Below are positions 9,201 through 16,692 of a stretch of 36,089 nucleotides of DNA, one piece after another. Within the stretch, counting starts at the first letter, position 1, and the number at the start of each line of letters is the position of its first letter. Below the pieces are notes generated by a model. The model had not been told where the DNA came from. It made no database searches and worked only from the letters and a program-made list of their open reading frames with translations. Source of the stretch: Muribaculaceae bacterium Isolate-110 (HZI) (GTDB lineage: Bacteria; Bacteroidota; Bacteroidia; Bacteroidales; Muribaculaceae); assembly GCA_003762875.1 (NCBI GenBank), contig RIBL01000024.1, positions 1 through 36,089 on the forward strand, given 5' to 3'. The position numbers and the translations under genes are program-made.

Positions 9201-9897
9201 GCCCGTTAGCCGCCTCGCGGTTCTGAAAATACACGTCGGGATTCTGGGCCGAGCCGCGCAGGTCGGGATGCTCCGGGTTCATGCCCCGGCGGCGGAAACT
9301 CTTGACTTTATCCCAGTTGACCAGCGGGCGCATGGTGTCATAGTCAATCACCGAGACTGTATTCATCTCGGATGATGTGCGCCATCCGTCAAAAAAGTGC
9401 AGCACCGGGAGCGAACCGTCGATGGCGGCGAGGTGTGCCACGAGCGCGAGGTCCATGGTCTCCTGCACCGAGGCTGAGGCAAGCATGGCAAATCCGGTGG
9501 CACGGCATGCCATCACATCCTGATGGTCTCCGAAAATCGACAGCGCGTGGGTGGCAAGCGAGCGACACCCCACATGAAACACTGCGGGCAGCAGTTCTCC
9601 GGCTATCTTATACATGTTGGGCACCATCAGCATCAGTCCTTGCGAGGCGGTAAAGGTCGTGGCCAGAGCACCGGCCGCCAGTGCTCCGTGGACTGCACCG
9701 GCCGCTCCGAGCTCACTTTCCATCTCCCTTACTTCCAGTGCCTGCCCCATGAGGTTGCGACGTCCGGCCATACCCCACTTCTGGGCTGTCTCGCCCATCG
9801 AGGCGACCGGAGTGATGGGATAAATGGTAGCCACGTCGCTTAGGGCGTAGGCCACGTGTGCCGCTGCGGTGCATCCGTCAAGTATCTCTTTTTTCAT
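6289..9897 (-). CDS. nifJ: Pyruvate:ferredoxin (flavodoxin) oxidoreductase
   Basis: A 1202-residue single-chain PFOR, the usual length. Domains run in the standard order: N-terminal pyrimidine-binding TPP domain (YPITPVASMGE near residues 25-35), transketolase C-like domain, gamma domain, a two-cluster ferredoxin domain (CVECTECSLVCP and CLGCSSCSLICP, about residues 690-755), and the C-terminal TPP pyrophosphate domain with CAGCGETP and GGDGWAYDIDFGG. It oxidatively cleaves pyruvate with CoA to acetyl-CoA and CO2 and passes electrons to ferredoxin in the cytoplasm, a central step in strict anaerobes. The start is an ATG with no alternative in-frame start upstream. It lies 115 bp downstream of the oxalate transporter gene on the same strand with a hairpin between them, so it is probably a separate unit. 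Confidence 0.97.
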   Translation of the reverse strand: MKKEILDGCTAAAHVAYALSDVATIYPITPVASMGETAQKWGMAGRRNLMGQALEVREMESELGAAGAVHGALAAGALATTFTASQGLMLMVPNMYKIAGELLPAVFHVGCRSLATHALSIFGDHQDVMACRATGFAMLASASVQETMDLALVAHLAAIDGSLPVLHFFDGWRTSSEMNTVSVIDYDTMRPLVNWDKVKSFRRRGMNPEHPDLRGSAQNPDVYFQNREAANGLYDAFPAIVQAAMDRVGNATGRHYHLVDYHGAPDADRVVVIMGSGADVVSETVDYLNNKRGYKTGIIKVRLYRPFPTEALRAALPTTVRIVAVMDRTKEPGAQHEPLCEDVKSALYGYVPQGVQPKVIGGRYGLSSKEVDPSMVKAIFDEMARPTPKETFTVGINDDVTHLSLDVSENIDTSATAGTYQAILYGIGNDGTVGGTKQVASILGNTPGVYAQAYFSYSAKKSGGYTISQLRIGHSPVTSAYSIKDADYVGCHKASYVHRFSMLDNIRDGGVFVLNSPWTSEQMTSRLPLAMRRQMAERHVRFYNIDADAIAAKVGMLPRINMPMETVLLYLSEIIPFNITYPQLQEKIKTAYIHEGGEVVERNLQAIEMAVDALKEIDYTAIDGWTTTDDSRPSPTPHISDPRLKDFILNIHTPCIHGHGDSIPVSAFSPDGTMPMGTTTYEHRRIATRVPVWNADKCVECTECSLVCPHAAIRPFLLDKSEAEAAPDGLTCKDAHGSPALSGCKFRIQNYTDDCLGCSSCSLICPGHALTMTPVSLVADSERQHLEWLRANVTPKDTLLPAATVNGSQLRTPCLEFSGACAGCGETPYVKLLTQLFGPRLLIANATGCSSIWGANYPSNAYCTDRTGRGPAWGNSLFEDNAEYGFGMLVSMKQRRARVEMMVRDMIDSDKTMPYLRAPLQAWYDAKDDPEFSASTASQLVAMLSPVRDAAPQYAELLECADMLAAKSVWAIGGDGWAYDIDFGGLDHVLASGEPIKILVMDTECYSNTGGQTSKATPRSCIAKYSADGKSTSKKNLGRMMMTYGNVYVASVALGANYQQTIDALVEAERYPGPAIVIAYCPCINHGIRPGLGHSIIEERRAVQAGYWPLYRFNPEAYARGEEPLTIDRPIPGPDNSGSNGSTPATVSPSFKTSEPVGDTRQYTDAEDRYIDLNMISPERAALLRPLLQQDCDREARALGKI

Positions 9898-9930
9898 AAT
9901 GTCGAATGTGTAATTTTGTTGAAGATAAAA

Positions 9931-9990
9931 TGTGGAATGTCGAAATGGACACGGCTGCTATCCAACGGCCAATCCATTCAACATTCCACA
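9931..9990 (-). terminator. Hairpin between the AEC transporter gene and nifJ, probable terminator
   Basis: Arms 9931-9948 and 9973-9990 are complementary over about 17 bp with one unpaired base and one mismatch, around a 24-nt loop. Read on the - strand it follows the transporter stop by 22 bp and is followed directly by ATTTTATCTT, so it can end the oxalate operon before nifJ. No good promoter box was found in the remaining 33 bp before the nifJ start. Confidence 0.6.
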
Positions 9991-10012
9991 ATCTATGAAT
10001 CTATGTCGGTAA

Positions 10013-10981
10013 TCAGAATCCGCCGCCCACACACAGGTCGGTTATCCACAACCACAACGGGCAGAATCCGATAAACAATATTACTGAAAGTGTCAGTGAA
10101 GACGTGCCGGTAGCAACATAGGTGTCGTACTCGTCGGCGATGATAATACCCGAGAATGCCGGAGGAAGCGCACCTGCTACAACGAGCATCTTGAGGTTGG
10201 TCGGATCCATGTGGAATACGAGACCGAGTATAAGAAGGACGGCCGGCATCATGACCATCTTGAGTATAGAACCGAGCACTGCCTGCCAGTTGATCTGAAC
10301 CTTGATTGACGACAGTGTTATACCCGCCGAGAATACGGCCATTGAGGCATTGGCACCTTTTATAAGGTCAAATGACGGACTTGCCCAGGCCGGCCAGGGT
10401 ATGCCGACGAGCACCCATGCCACAGCGAGAATAGGAGCCCAGGCTACCGGCTGTTCGAGAGCGTGGAGCACAGGTATCCACGCGCTCTGCTTCTTGGTCG
10501 AGCCGGGCTGCTGCTTTTCGAGCGATGCGTTCATGAGCGACAGACCTACAGGGATGCCGACGGCATTGACCACGATGCTGACAATCGCAACCACGAGAGC
10601 CACCGAAGGTGTGGTGCCGAAGATAGGTTCCAGAACGGCAAATCCGAGGAAGCCGATGGTAGGCGAGCCGCTGATAAGGGCCGAAATGGCTGCATCGGCA
10701 CCCGTGTTTTTCTTAAACATTTTGAATACATAGTACACGACCATAAAGCAGGCCATGATACCGAACAGTGAGATGAGCGACAGTTTGATGTCGCGTGCCA
10801 GCATTTCGCGTGTCGACTGCACGATGGAGACGAACAGTGCGGCAGGAAGTGCATAGTCAAGTACTACCTTGTTGAATTTTTTCGAGTCATCGCCCGTAAA
10901 AATTCCCTTCTTTCCCGAGATGTAGCCTGCAAGCATGACTACGATGATAGGAACGATTGCATATAGAATAATGTGTTCCAT
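10013..10981 (-). CDS. AEC (auxin efflux carrier) family transporter, probable oxalate/formate-related carrier
   Basis: A 322-residue membrane protein with about ten helices in two five-helix halves. The start MEHIILYAIVPIIVVMLAGY and the following ...DYALPAALFVSIVQS are typical of AEC proteins (YfdV/MdcF-like), and GSPTIGFLGFAVLEPIFG marks the central unwound-helix region of the family. The gene is third in the order frc-oxc-AEC, matching the E. coli yfdW-yfdU-yfdV arrangement, so it most likely moves oxalate, formate or a related small carboxylate across the inner membrane. The substrate is inferred from neighbours only. It is not related to the MFS oxalate:formate antiporter OxlT. Confidence 0.88.
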   Translation of the reverse strand: MEHIILYAIVPIIVVMLAGYISGKKGIFTGDDSKKFNKVVLDYALPAALFVSIVQSTREMLARDIKLSLISLFGIMACFMVVYYVFKMFKKNTGADAAISALISGSPTIGFLGFAVLEPIFGTTPSVALVVAIVSIVVNAVGIPVGLSLMNASLEKQQPGSTKKQSAWIPVLHALEQPVAWAPILAVAWVLVGIPWPAWASPSFDLIKGANASMAVFSAGITLSSIKVQINWQAVLGSILKMVMMPAVLLILGLVFHMDPTNLKMLVVAGALPPAFSGIIIADEYDTYVATGTSSLTLSVILFIGFCPLWLWITDLCVGGGF

Positions 10982-11024
10982 AATGTAGGGGGTGATAAAA
11001 AATGAATAGATGGAGAGAATAGGA

Positions 11025-11097
11025 GAGAGGGCGAGAGTGACTGACGTCTGCGGTTATTGAGAAGATGGCGTCGGTCAAAGGGAAATCTCGCCCTCTT
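11025..11097 (-). other. Two-tier hairpin in the oxc-AEC gap
   Basis: An 11-bp perfect outer stem (11026-11036 with 11086-11096) encloses a 9-bp stem with one mismatch (11038-11046 with 11069-11077). It occupies the gap between the oxc stop and the transporter start. On the - strand it is followed about 16 nt later by a T6 stretch, so partial termination or mRNA end protection are possible roles. Function is inferred. Confidence 0.5.
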
Positions 11098-11108
11098 GTT
11101 GTAAGGGC

Positions 11109-12854
11109 CTATACTGTGATGTCCTGGAGCGGAGCCGGGTTGAGATATCCGATGTGGCCGGATTCCTTGCCCGAATCGGCTGCAAGCTGCACATCTATCA
11201 GACTCGGCTTCTTGCTTGCGATACTCTCGTTGAGAGCCTGGGTGAGCTGTTCGGGGGTGGTGACATAATAGGTCTTGGCTCCGAAAGCCTCTCCGAGTTT
11301 GTCGTAGCGGGCATGTATGTCAAGAGTTGTCGGTGCCGGGTCGGATGTCTTGTCAAGAGGCTCGCCGATACCGTTATATATACCGCCGTTGTTGAGTATA
11401 ACCACTGTTACCGGCAGATTGAAGCGACATATTGTCGAGAAGTCCATTCCCGAGAATCCGAAGGCCGAGTCGCCCTCGACAGCTACTACCTGCTTGCCGG
11501 TTGCGACGGCAGCTCCGATGGCCGAACCGATGCCCATACCCATGATGGCCCATGTGGCACAGTCTACTCGGTGACGCGGCAGCGACATGTCTACAGCATC
11601 GCGGGTGTCGTCAAGTGTGTTTGCGCCCTCGTTGACAAGAATAATGTCGGGATTGCTTTCAAGTATAGGCTTGATGGCTCCGATGGCAGTCCAGTGATCC
11701 ATTGGCGAGGCATCCTTGTTGGCTTGGAGTCGCGCGCTGAACTTGGTGTTTTTCTCTTTGGTTTCGGCCTGGAGCGAAGTGAGCCATGTAGGATCGGTGC
11801 TCATGGTCTTGCCCTCGAGTTTGGCAAGGATTGCATCGAGTGCGAGCCCCATGTCGCCGACCACAGGTGAGGCGATAGGCACGTTCACATCGATTTCCTG
11901 CGGCTCTACATCAAGTTGTATGAACTTTATGGTTGGATTCCATTTGCCCTTGCCGAATGATAGCATCCAGTTGAGGCGTGCTCCGATTACCATCACCACA
12001 TCTGCCTCTTTCATTATAGTCGAGCGGCATGACAGCGCGCTCAGCGGTCCGGCGTCGGGCATAAGACCCTTGGCCATCGACATTGGCAGATAGGGAATAT
12101 TATACTTCTCGACAAGAGTCTTGATTTTGTCATCTACCTGAGCATATGCCGCACCCTTGCCGAGCAGAATGGCCGGACGCTTGGCTGAAGACAGTATCTC
12201 GACGGCACGGTCGACCGACTGTTGGTTGGGGGCTACGGGCGAATAGACGTCGACAGGTTGATAAAGCAGCTTCTCGGCATCCTCGCGGTTCATTACCTGG
12301 CCGAGAGCCGGGGTGGTCATGTCAATATATACGCCACCAGGGCGGCCCGATACTGCCGCTCTGTATGCACGGGCTACGGCTGAGGGGATATCCTCGGCCT
12401 TGCTGCAGCGAAATACGGCTTTGACCACCGGCTTGGCTGTATTGAACTGGTCAAGCTGTTCGTAGGTGCCCATATTCATGTCGACCATCGTAGGATCTGA
12501 CGCGCCTGAAATCTGAATCATAGGGTAACAGTTGACCGTGGCGTTGGCCGTAGCTGTAAGTCCGTTCATGAATCCGAGCGAAGACACTGTCATGAGCACA
12601 CCGGGTTTCTTTGTGAGAAATCCTTCGGTAGCTGCGGCCATGCCGGCCTGTTGTTCGTGACGAAATCCGACAAAACGTATGCCTTGGCCCTGTATGAGAT
12701 AGGCGGCCTCAGTGATAGGAATACCCACGAGTCCATACACATTTTCTATGCCTACATTTTTGAGTGCGCGTGCCAGCACATACATACCGGTCACTTGATC
12801 AGGATAGTGGGGAGCCTGAGCTGCAGGAGTCGGAGTGTTATTTGGTGTTGCCAT
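11109..12854 (-). CDS. oxc: Oxalyl-CoA decarboxylase
   Basis: A 581-residue thiamine-diphosphate enzyme. The N-terminal pyrimidine domain carries FRHEQQAGMAA with the catalytic-type glutamate at residue 67. The central domain follows, and the C-terminal domain has the TPP/Mg motif beginning GDSAFGFSG at 461 and ending in NN at 488-489. The sequence pattern (GIPITEAAYLIQGQGIRFVG, ISGASDPTMVDMNMGTYEQLDQF as split segments) is that of Oxc rather than acetolactate synthase. It removes CO2 from oxalyl-CoA to give formyl-CoA in the cytoplasm. The frame extends upstream to 12938, but ATG 12854 (MATPNNTPTP) gives the family length (close to 570) and I prefer it. It lies between frc and the AEC transporter gene. 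Confidence 0.95.
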   Translation of the reverse strand: MATPNNTPTPAAQAPHYPDQVTGMYVLARALKNVGIENVYGLVGIPITEAAYLIQGQGIRFVGFRHEQQAGMAAATEGFLTKKPGVLMTVSSLGFMNGLTATANATVNCYPMIQISGASDPTMVDMNMGTYEQLDQFNTAKPVVKAVFRCSKAEDIPSAVARAYRAAVSGRPGGVYIDMTTPALGQVMNREDAEKLLYQPVDVYSPVAPNQQSVDRAVEILSSAKRPAILLGKGAAYAQVDDKIKTLVEKYNIPYLPMSMAKGLMPDAGPLSALSCRSTIMKEADVVMVIGARLNWMLSFGKGKWNPTIKFIQLDVEPQEIDVNVPIASPVVGDMGLALDAILAKLEGKTMSTDPTWLTSLQAETKEKNTKFSARLQANKDASPMDHWTAIGAIKPILESNPDIILVNEGANTLDDTRDAVDMSLPRHRVDCATWAIMGMGIGSAIGAAVATGKQVVAVEGDSAFGFSGMDFSTICRFNLPVTVVILNNGGIYNGIGEPLDKTSDPAPTTLDIHARYDKLGEAFGAKTYYVTTPEQLTQALNESIASKKPSLIDVQLAADSGKESGHIGYLNPAPLQDITV

Positions 12855-12897
12855 TGTAATCTGATTTTGGATGAATATGATATTTAATGATAATAAA

Positions 12898-12956
12898 GAG
12901 AGGACAACCGTCAATCCCGGTCTCGGACAGCGAGACAATTGACTGATTGTCCCCTC
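12898..12956 (-). other. Three-tier hairpin in the frc-oxc gap
   Basis: Nested stems: GAGAGGACAA with TTGTCCCCTC (12898-12907 and 12947-12956, one wobble), GTCAAT with ATTGAC, and GTCTCG with CGAGAC around a short GACA-type loop. The element lies 43 bp upstream of the oxc start and 58 bp downstream of the frc stop. On the - strand the base is followed by TTTATTATC. It could be an attenuator, a processing site or a protective structure separating frc and oxc mRNA; none is proven. Confidence 0.55.
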
Positions 12957-13014
12957 TATAAAGTCAGGTGGTTTTGAAGCCTAAACTTTGTTACGTTGAT
13001 ATAAGCGGTTTGAC

Positions 13015-14316
13015 CTATTTGGCTACAGGGGCGGTAGTGCCGTTCTTGGCAAATTCGGCTATTTGCTCGTCAGTATATCCGTAAGCCTTGAGCACTTCGG
13101 TAGTGTTGCCACCAAGCTCAGGGCACGGACCGTAGACCGGCTGGTAGTTGCTCATTGTGAAAGGCACTCCGACAGTGACAAATTCGCCGATTTTGCCACC
13201 CTGGTCGATTTTTACCAGCGTGTTGCCGTCATAGAGCGACTCGTCCGACATCAGCTCCTTGGTAGAGAGCACCGGACCGACAGGCACACCATACTTGCCG
13301 AGAAGTTCGGTGACCTCAAATTTGGTCTTGTCAGCCGTCCATGCGCCTATACGCTGATATATCTCATCCTTGTGCTTGTCGCGGGCATCGGCCGTGTTGA
13401 AATCAGGATTGGTGAGCCAGTCCTCAAACCCGAATGCCTGACATGCCAGCTCAAAGTCCTTGGCTCCGCGCTGAAGGATGATGTAGACATAATTGTTTGC
13501 ATCAATGGCCGAGTCCAGATCGCCGGCCGGCTTGCACTTGTAGGTCCAACCGAGCACACCGCCGCCCTCGATGTTGCCCGAACGAGGCACACAATCACCG
13601 AATTTGCCGTTGGGATACTGCGGGAACTGGGTGAGATATCCGATTTTATCGAGAGTAAGCTGATCACGTGTCTTGATACGACACAAGTTAAGGCAAGCGT
13701 TGTGCATGGACTGATATACATAACAACCCTCGCCGGTCTTTTCACGCTGCACAAGTGCGGCGAGTATACCTATGGTAAGATGCATGCCGGTGTTGGAGTC
13801 GCCGAGCGCGGCACCGCTCTGGGTCGGCACATTGTATTCACCGTCATACCAGCCTGTGGTCGATGCTGCCGCCGCAGTCACCTGGGCAATAGGCTCATAG
13901 GCTTTGAGGTCTTTGTATTTGGATGACTGCGGGAAACCCTTGATGGTGCCGTATATGCACTTAGGATTAAGCTTATGTACAGTCTCCCAGTCAAAGCCGA
14001 GTTTATCCATGGCTCCGGGGTGCAGGTTTTCGATAAAAATATCGGCTGACTGGATAAGTTTGGTCAGAATAGCCTTGCCATCAGGAGTTTTTGCATCAAG
14101 TGCAAGAGACTTTTTGTCGGAATTGAGCTGTAGGAAGTAATAGCTCGGGCAATCAGGGGCAAATTGCAGCTCCTTACGTGTGGCATCACCCACGCCCGGG
14201 CGTTCAATCTTTATCACATCGGCACCGAGCCATGCGAGTAATTGTGTACAAGAAGGTCCAGACTGGACTTCGGTGAAATCGATCACCTTGATTCCTTGGA
14301 GAGGTGCATTGTTCAT
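13015..14316 (-). CDS. frc: Formyl-CoA:oxalate CoA-transferase (class III CoA-transferase)
   Basis: A 433-residue CaiB/BaiF-type enzyme; characterised Frc proteins are about 428. It begins with GIKVIDFTEVQSGPSCTQLL (CoA-binding fold) and carries GAALGDSNTGMHL, where the aspartate at residue 173 aligns with the catalytic Asp of the family. The glycine-rich loop that closes on the active site is present as GGGVLGW. It swaps CoA from formyl-CoA to oxalate, giving oxalyl-CoA for Oxc and releasing formate. The open frame extends to 14466, but ATG 14316 (MNNAPLQGIK) matches the family start. It is first in the frc-oxc-AEC operon. No clear TAnnTTTG promoter box was found upstream; a small hairpin (14341-14362) lies in the leader. 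Confidence 0.95.
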   Translation of the reverse strand: MNNAPLQGIKVIDFTEVQSGPSCTQLLAWLGADVIKIERPGVGDATRKELQFAPDCPSYYFLQLNSDKKSLALDAKTPDGKAILTKLIQSADIFIENLHPGAMDKLGFDWETVHKLNPKCIYGTIKGFPQSSKYKDLKAYEPIAQVTAAAASTTGWYDGEYNVPTQSGAALGDSNTGMHLTIGILAALVQREKTGEGCYVYQSMHNACLNLCRIKTRDQLTLDKIGYLTQFPQYPNGKFGDCVPRSGNIEGGGVLGWTYKCKPAGDLDSAIDANNYVYIILQRGAKDFELACQAFGFEDWLTNPDFNTADARDKHKDEIYQRIGAWTADKTKFEVTELLGKYGVPVGPVLSTKELMSDESLYDGNTLVKIDQGGKIGEFVTVGVPFTMSNYQPVYGPCPELGGNTTEVLKAYGYTDEQIAEFAKNGTTAPVAK

Positions 14317-14554
14317 AATAGTAACAAGTTTTTTTAAGTTTCCTGCATGCGGGAGAGCAGGAGTGATATGTTTTTGAATTGATGATACAATCTTATCGTC
14401 TGTCGAAACGGGCAGTCTAGTCCGATTTCTAATGATAGAACAATATGCATGCGAAAAAGTTGACAAATAGGTATTAATGAACTGATATAGTATGTGTAAC
14501 TGATAAAACTCGAATGAAATATTAAGTTAACGACTGTTAAATGAGGCTCGTGCA

Positions 14555-14586
14555 TTTGGAGAATTCAAAAAAACTGTCTACCTTTG
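14555..14586 (+). promoter_or_regulatory. Bacteroidetes-type promoter of the tRNA cluster
   Basis: TTTG at 14555-14558 and TACCTTTG at 14579-14586, with 20 bp between, fit the Bacteroidetes primary sigma consensus (-33 TTTG, -7 TAnnTTTG). It lies 42 bp before the first tRNA. The rest of the stretch from the frc start (14317-14554) holds only the frc leader and no gene I can support. Confidence 0.8.
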
Positions 14587-14628
14587 CAACGCAAAAAGGG
14601 AAAGCACCACAGCAAAGCCCTAAATGAC

Positions 14629-14701
14629 GCGAAAATAGCTCAGTTGGTAGAGCACAACCTTGCCAAGGTTGGGGTCGCGGGTTCGAGTCCCGTTTTTCGC
14701 T
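14629..14701 (+). tRNA. tRNA-Gly(GCC), copy 1
   Basis: A 73-nt cloverleaf: acceptor GCGAAAA pairs with TTTTCGC, T discriminator, D-arm GCTC...GAGC, anticodon loop TTGCCAA with anticodon GCC, T-arm GCGGG-TTCGAGT-CCCGT. The 3' CCA is not encoded. It is identical base for base to the second copy. Confidence 0.95.
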
Positions 14702-14753
14702 CAAAGAGGACATTCATATCAGAAGCCGACGCATTTTGCCAAGGCTGACAATC

Positions 14754-14826
14754 GCGAAAATAGCTCAGTTGGTAGAGCACAACCTTGCCAAGGTTGGGGT
14801 CGCGGGTTCGAGTCCCGTTTTTCGCT
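14754..14826 (+). tRNA. tRNA-Gly(GCC), copy 2
   Basis: Identical to copy 1 across all 73 nt, 52 bp downstream of it and in the same transcription unit. Anticodon GCC, CCA not encoded. Confidence 0.95.
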
Positions 14827-14870
14827 CAAAACCACTCGCATTCTCCTAATAGGAAATGCATCATCCAAAT

Positions 14871-14954
14871 GTCCGGGTGGTGGAATTGGTAGACACGCTA
14901 CTTTGAGGGGGTAGTGGCCGAAAGGCTGTGTGAGTTCGAATCTCATCTCGGACA
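14871..14954 (+). tRNA. tRNA-Leu(GAG)
   Basis: An 84-nt class II tRNA. The acceptor GTCCGGG pairs with CTCGGAC with one G-T pair, the discriminator is A, the anticodon stem CTACT/GGTAG holds loop TTGAGGG (anticodon GAG), a variable arm GGCCGAAAGGCTG-type follows, and the T-loop is TTCGAAT. CCA is not encoded. Confidence 0.93.
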
Positions 14955-14959
14955 CCTTA

Positions 14960-15013
14960 GAAAATTCCAAGTATTTGAATTTCAAATACTTGGAATTTTC
15001 TCTTTTTATTTTT
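14960..15013 (+). terminator. Intrinsic terminator after the tRNA cluster
   Basis: Perfect 20-bp inverted repeat (14960-14979 and 14981-15000) followed by TCTTTTTATTTTT. It lies 5 bp after tRNA-Leu. The following 15014-15226 stretch contains no gene I can support, only a weak 8-bp hairpin at 15050-15080. Confidence 0.88.
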
Positions 15014-15226
15014 GTTCCCATTTTGTCTCCCAAATATCTTTCTTTATTAGCGAGTTGACTCAAAATTCGAGCCAACTCGCCGATGAGTTACATGCATGGA
15101 ATTCCGATTTATGGATTAATGCAATGCAAAATAATATGAGGGTAACATACGTTCTCTATGTATTACAATATTTGAGCCTTATAATAAGGCAAGACGGATA
15201 AACAATAGAAATCTAAGTCATAAAAT

Positions 15227-16033
15227 ATGAATTTTGAACTAATCATGATTGGTACCGGGAGTGCGTTCCCCAAACATTCATACAATAGCTGCTATGCCAT
15301 TAAGAGTCATGGTGGACTTATGCTTGTGGATGCCGGAGGTGGTAATGGCATATTCAATGCCATTAATGATTCGGGTATTAAATTCTCTGATATACATCAT
15401 ATATTCGTTACTCATACACATACTGACCATATTCTTGGCGCAGTATGGCTTATCAGGGGTATTATCAATATGAGTAAAGATGGAGAATACTATGGGGGCT
15501 TACATGTATATGGGAATAGTTCTGTCTGCAATGCGTTACGGCTTATATGTCAGTTGACTTTTCTGACTTCGGATTACGCCTTTTTTACAAAAAACGTCGA
15601 ATTAGTGGAAATTTCTGATGAATCTTCATTGGCTATAAACGACACTCTTATAGAATGTTTCGATGTCTGTTCCAAAAATGTCGTTCAGACCGGATTTAGG
15701 ATGGCTTTTGGCTGCGGAGAAAAACTGGTTTGTTTGGGTGATGAATCTTTGACCGAGGATAATCTCAAAAAGATTAAAGGTTGTGACATTCTAATCTGCG
15801 GTGCTTTCTGCCGATATGAAGATAAAGAAATATACAAGCCATATGAGAAGCACCACCATACGGTGCGTGATGTGGCTATTTTAGCAGAACAGGCAAAAGT
15901 GAAGAATTTGGTTCTGGTACATTCCGAGGATGATAATTTGGAAAACCGACAGGATCTTTACAGGACTGAAGCTTCAAAATATTATAGTGGTAATGTATTC
16001 ATTCCTGTGGATGGCGAAAGGTTGATTTTCTGA
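15227..16033 (+). CDS. Metallo-beta-lactamase-fold hydrolase, RNase Z/ribonuclease-like subgroup
   Basis: A 268-residue cytosolic protein without signal peptide. The start MNFELIMIGTGSAFP is the usual first strand-loop of RNase Z-like MBL enzymes. The zinc-binding HxHxDH motif is at residues 63-68 (HTHTDH), and later metal-ligand regions are visible as VCLGDE and LVHSEDD. It probably hydrolyses a phosphodiester or similar bond, but the substrate is unknown, and it lacks the clear exosite of true tRNA 3'-processing RNase Z. It is followed by a convergent Crp/Fnr gene only 2 bp away, with no terminator between. Confidence 0.85.
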   Translation: MNFELIMIGTGSAFPKHSYNSCYAIKSHGGLMLVDAGGGNGIFNAINDSGIKFSDIHHIFVTHTHTDHILGAVWLIRGIINMSKDGEYYGGLHVYGNSSVCNALRLICQLTFLTSDYAFFTKNVELVEISDESSLAINDTLIECFDVCSKNVVQTGFRMAFGCGEKLVCLGDESLTEDNLKKIKGCDILICGAFCRYEDKEIYKPYEKHHHTVRDVAILAEQAKVKNLVLVHSEDDNLENRQDLYRTEASKYYSGNVFIPVDGERLIF

Positions 16034-16035
16034 AA

Positions 16036-16614
16036 TTATTGTTTATTCCCTTTGGCAAGGTTGGCTCTTATTCGGCTCAGGCTTACTTGTGTTATTCCCA
16101 AATATGAGGCAATACACCCCAAAGGCAGTCGCTGTAATAGTTCCGACTGGGTATCCACAAAGTCTTGATAACGCTCTGTCGCAGTCGCAAGTAGCAGGGT
16201 TATAACTCGAATTTCAGCATCAAGAAGTTCAGTCTCAGCAAATCTGCGTCCCCAATTGGCAATATTTATATCCTCCATGTAAAGTCGGGTTAACACCTCC
16301 CTTTTGATGACATAGAGTATAGAGTCTTCCATAAGTTCCATAGTCTCATAGCCGGGTTCATTCCTCACATAGCCCATCATTGATACAATAGTTGCGCCCT
16401 CCTTGCCAACCCAAAATGTCACGTCCTTGCCGTCAACGAGTGTGAATGCCCGCACTATGCCTTTGGCTATAAAGTAAACATCTCGCTCAATCTTACCAAT
16501 TTCAAGGACATGATGGCCCTTGGGATAATGAACCAGTTCCATTGACCGGCAAAGAAGAGCCAATGATTCATCGGGAAGTGTATGTCTGCGGTCTATAATT
16601 TCTTTTATATCCAT
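16036..16614 (-). CDS. Crp/Fnr-family transcriptional regulator
   Basis: A 192-residue protein with an N-terminal cyclic-nucleotide-binding-type beta-roll (about residues 20-120) and a C-terminal winged helix-turn-helix whose recognition region reads ASYLGITQVSLSRIRANL (about 170-187). No Fe-S cysteine pattern of Fnr is present, and the arginine/glutamate set that binds cAMP is not evident, so the ligand is unknown; this resembles the common Bacteroidetes one-domain-plus-HTH group. It is divergent from the doxX-SMR-MFS operon with about 100 bp between, so it is a good candidate to regulate that operon. Confidence 0.9.
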   Translation of the reverse strand: MDIKEIIDRRHTLPDESLALLCRSMELVHYPKGHHVLEIGKIERDVYFIAKGIVRAFTLVDGKDVTFWVGKEGATIVSMMGYVRNEPGYETMELMEDSILYVIKREVLTRLYMEDINIANWGRRFAETELLDAEIRVITLLLATATERYQDFVDTQSELLQRLPLGCIASYLGITQVSLSRIRANLAKGNKQ

Positions 16615-16622
16615 ACCTCATG

Positions 16623-16630
16623 CAAAGGTA
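16623..16630 (-). promoter_or_regulatory. -7 box of the Crp/Fnr gene
   Basis: CAAAGGTA on the + strand, that is TACCTTTG on the - strand, matches TAnnTTTG. It ends 8 bp before the ATG of the Crp/Fnr gene, so the transcript would have almost no leader. No TTTG box is seen at the right upstream distance, so support is partial. Confidence 0.5.
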
Positions 16631-16692
16631 ATAATAATCCTATAAGCAGGCATTATTTATCAAATGTAAAATTTTAGCTGATGCCGAGTCAG

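Noticed and set aside
6515-9843. Many long antisense and out-of-frame open frames inside nifJ
   Set aside because: High GC content opens the other frames; the nifJ frame carries all family motifs in order, so the rest are shadows.
14317-14466. 50-residue N-terminal extension of Frc
   Set aside because: Class III CoA-transferases begin at the GIKVIDFT region; the extension has no family match and lengthens the protein beyond normal.
15050-15080. 8-bp hairpin before the MBL gene as a riboswitch or terminator
   Set aside because: Single weak stem without T-tract or a recognisable aptamer core.
14660-15201. Open frames on both strands across the tRNA cluster and its terminator
   Set aside because: They read through two tRNA-Gly genes, tRNA-Leu and the terminator hairpin, and their translations are just those RNAs.
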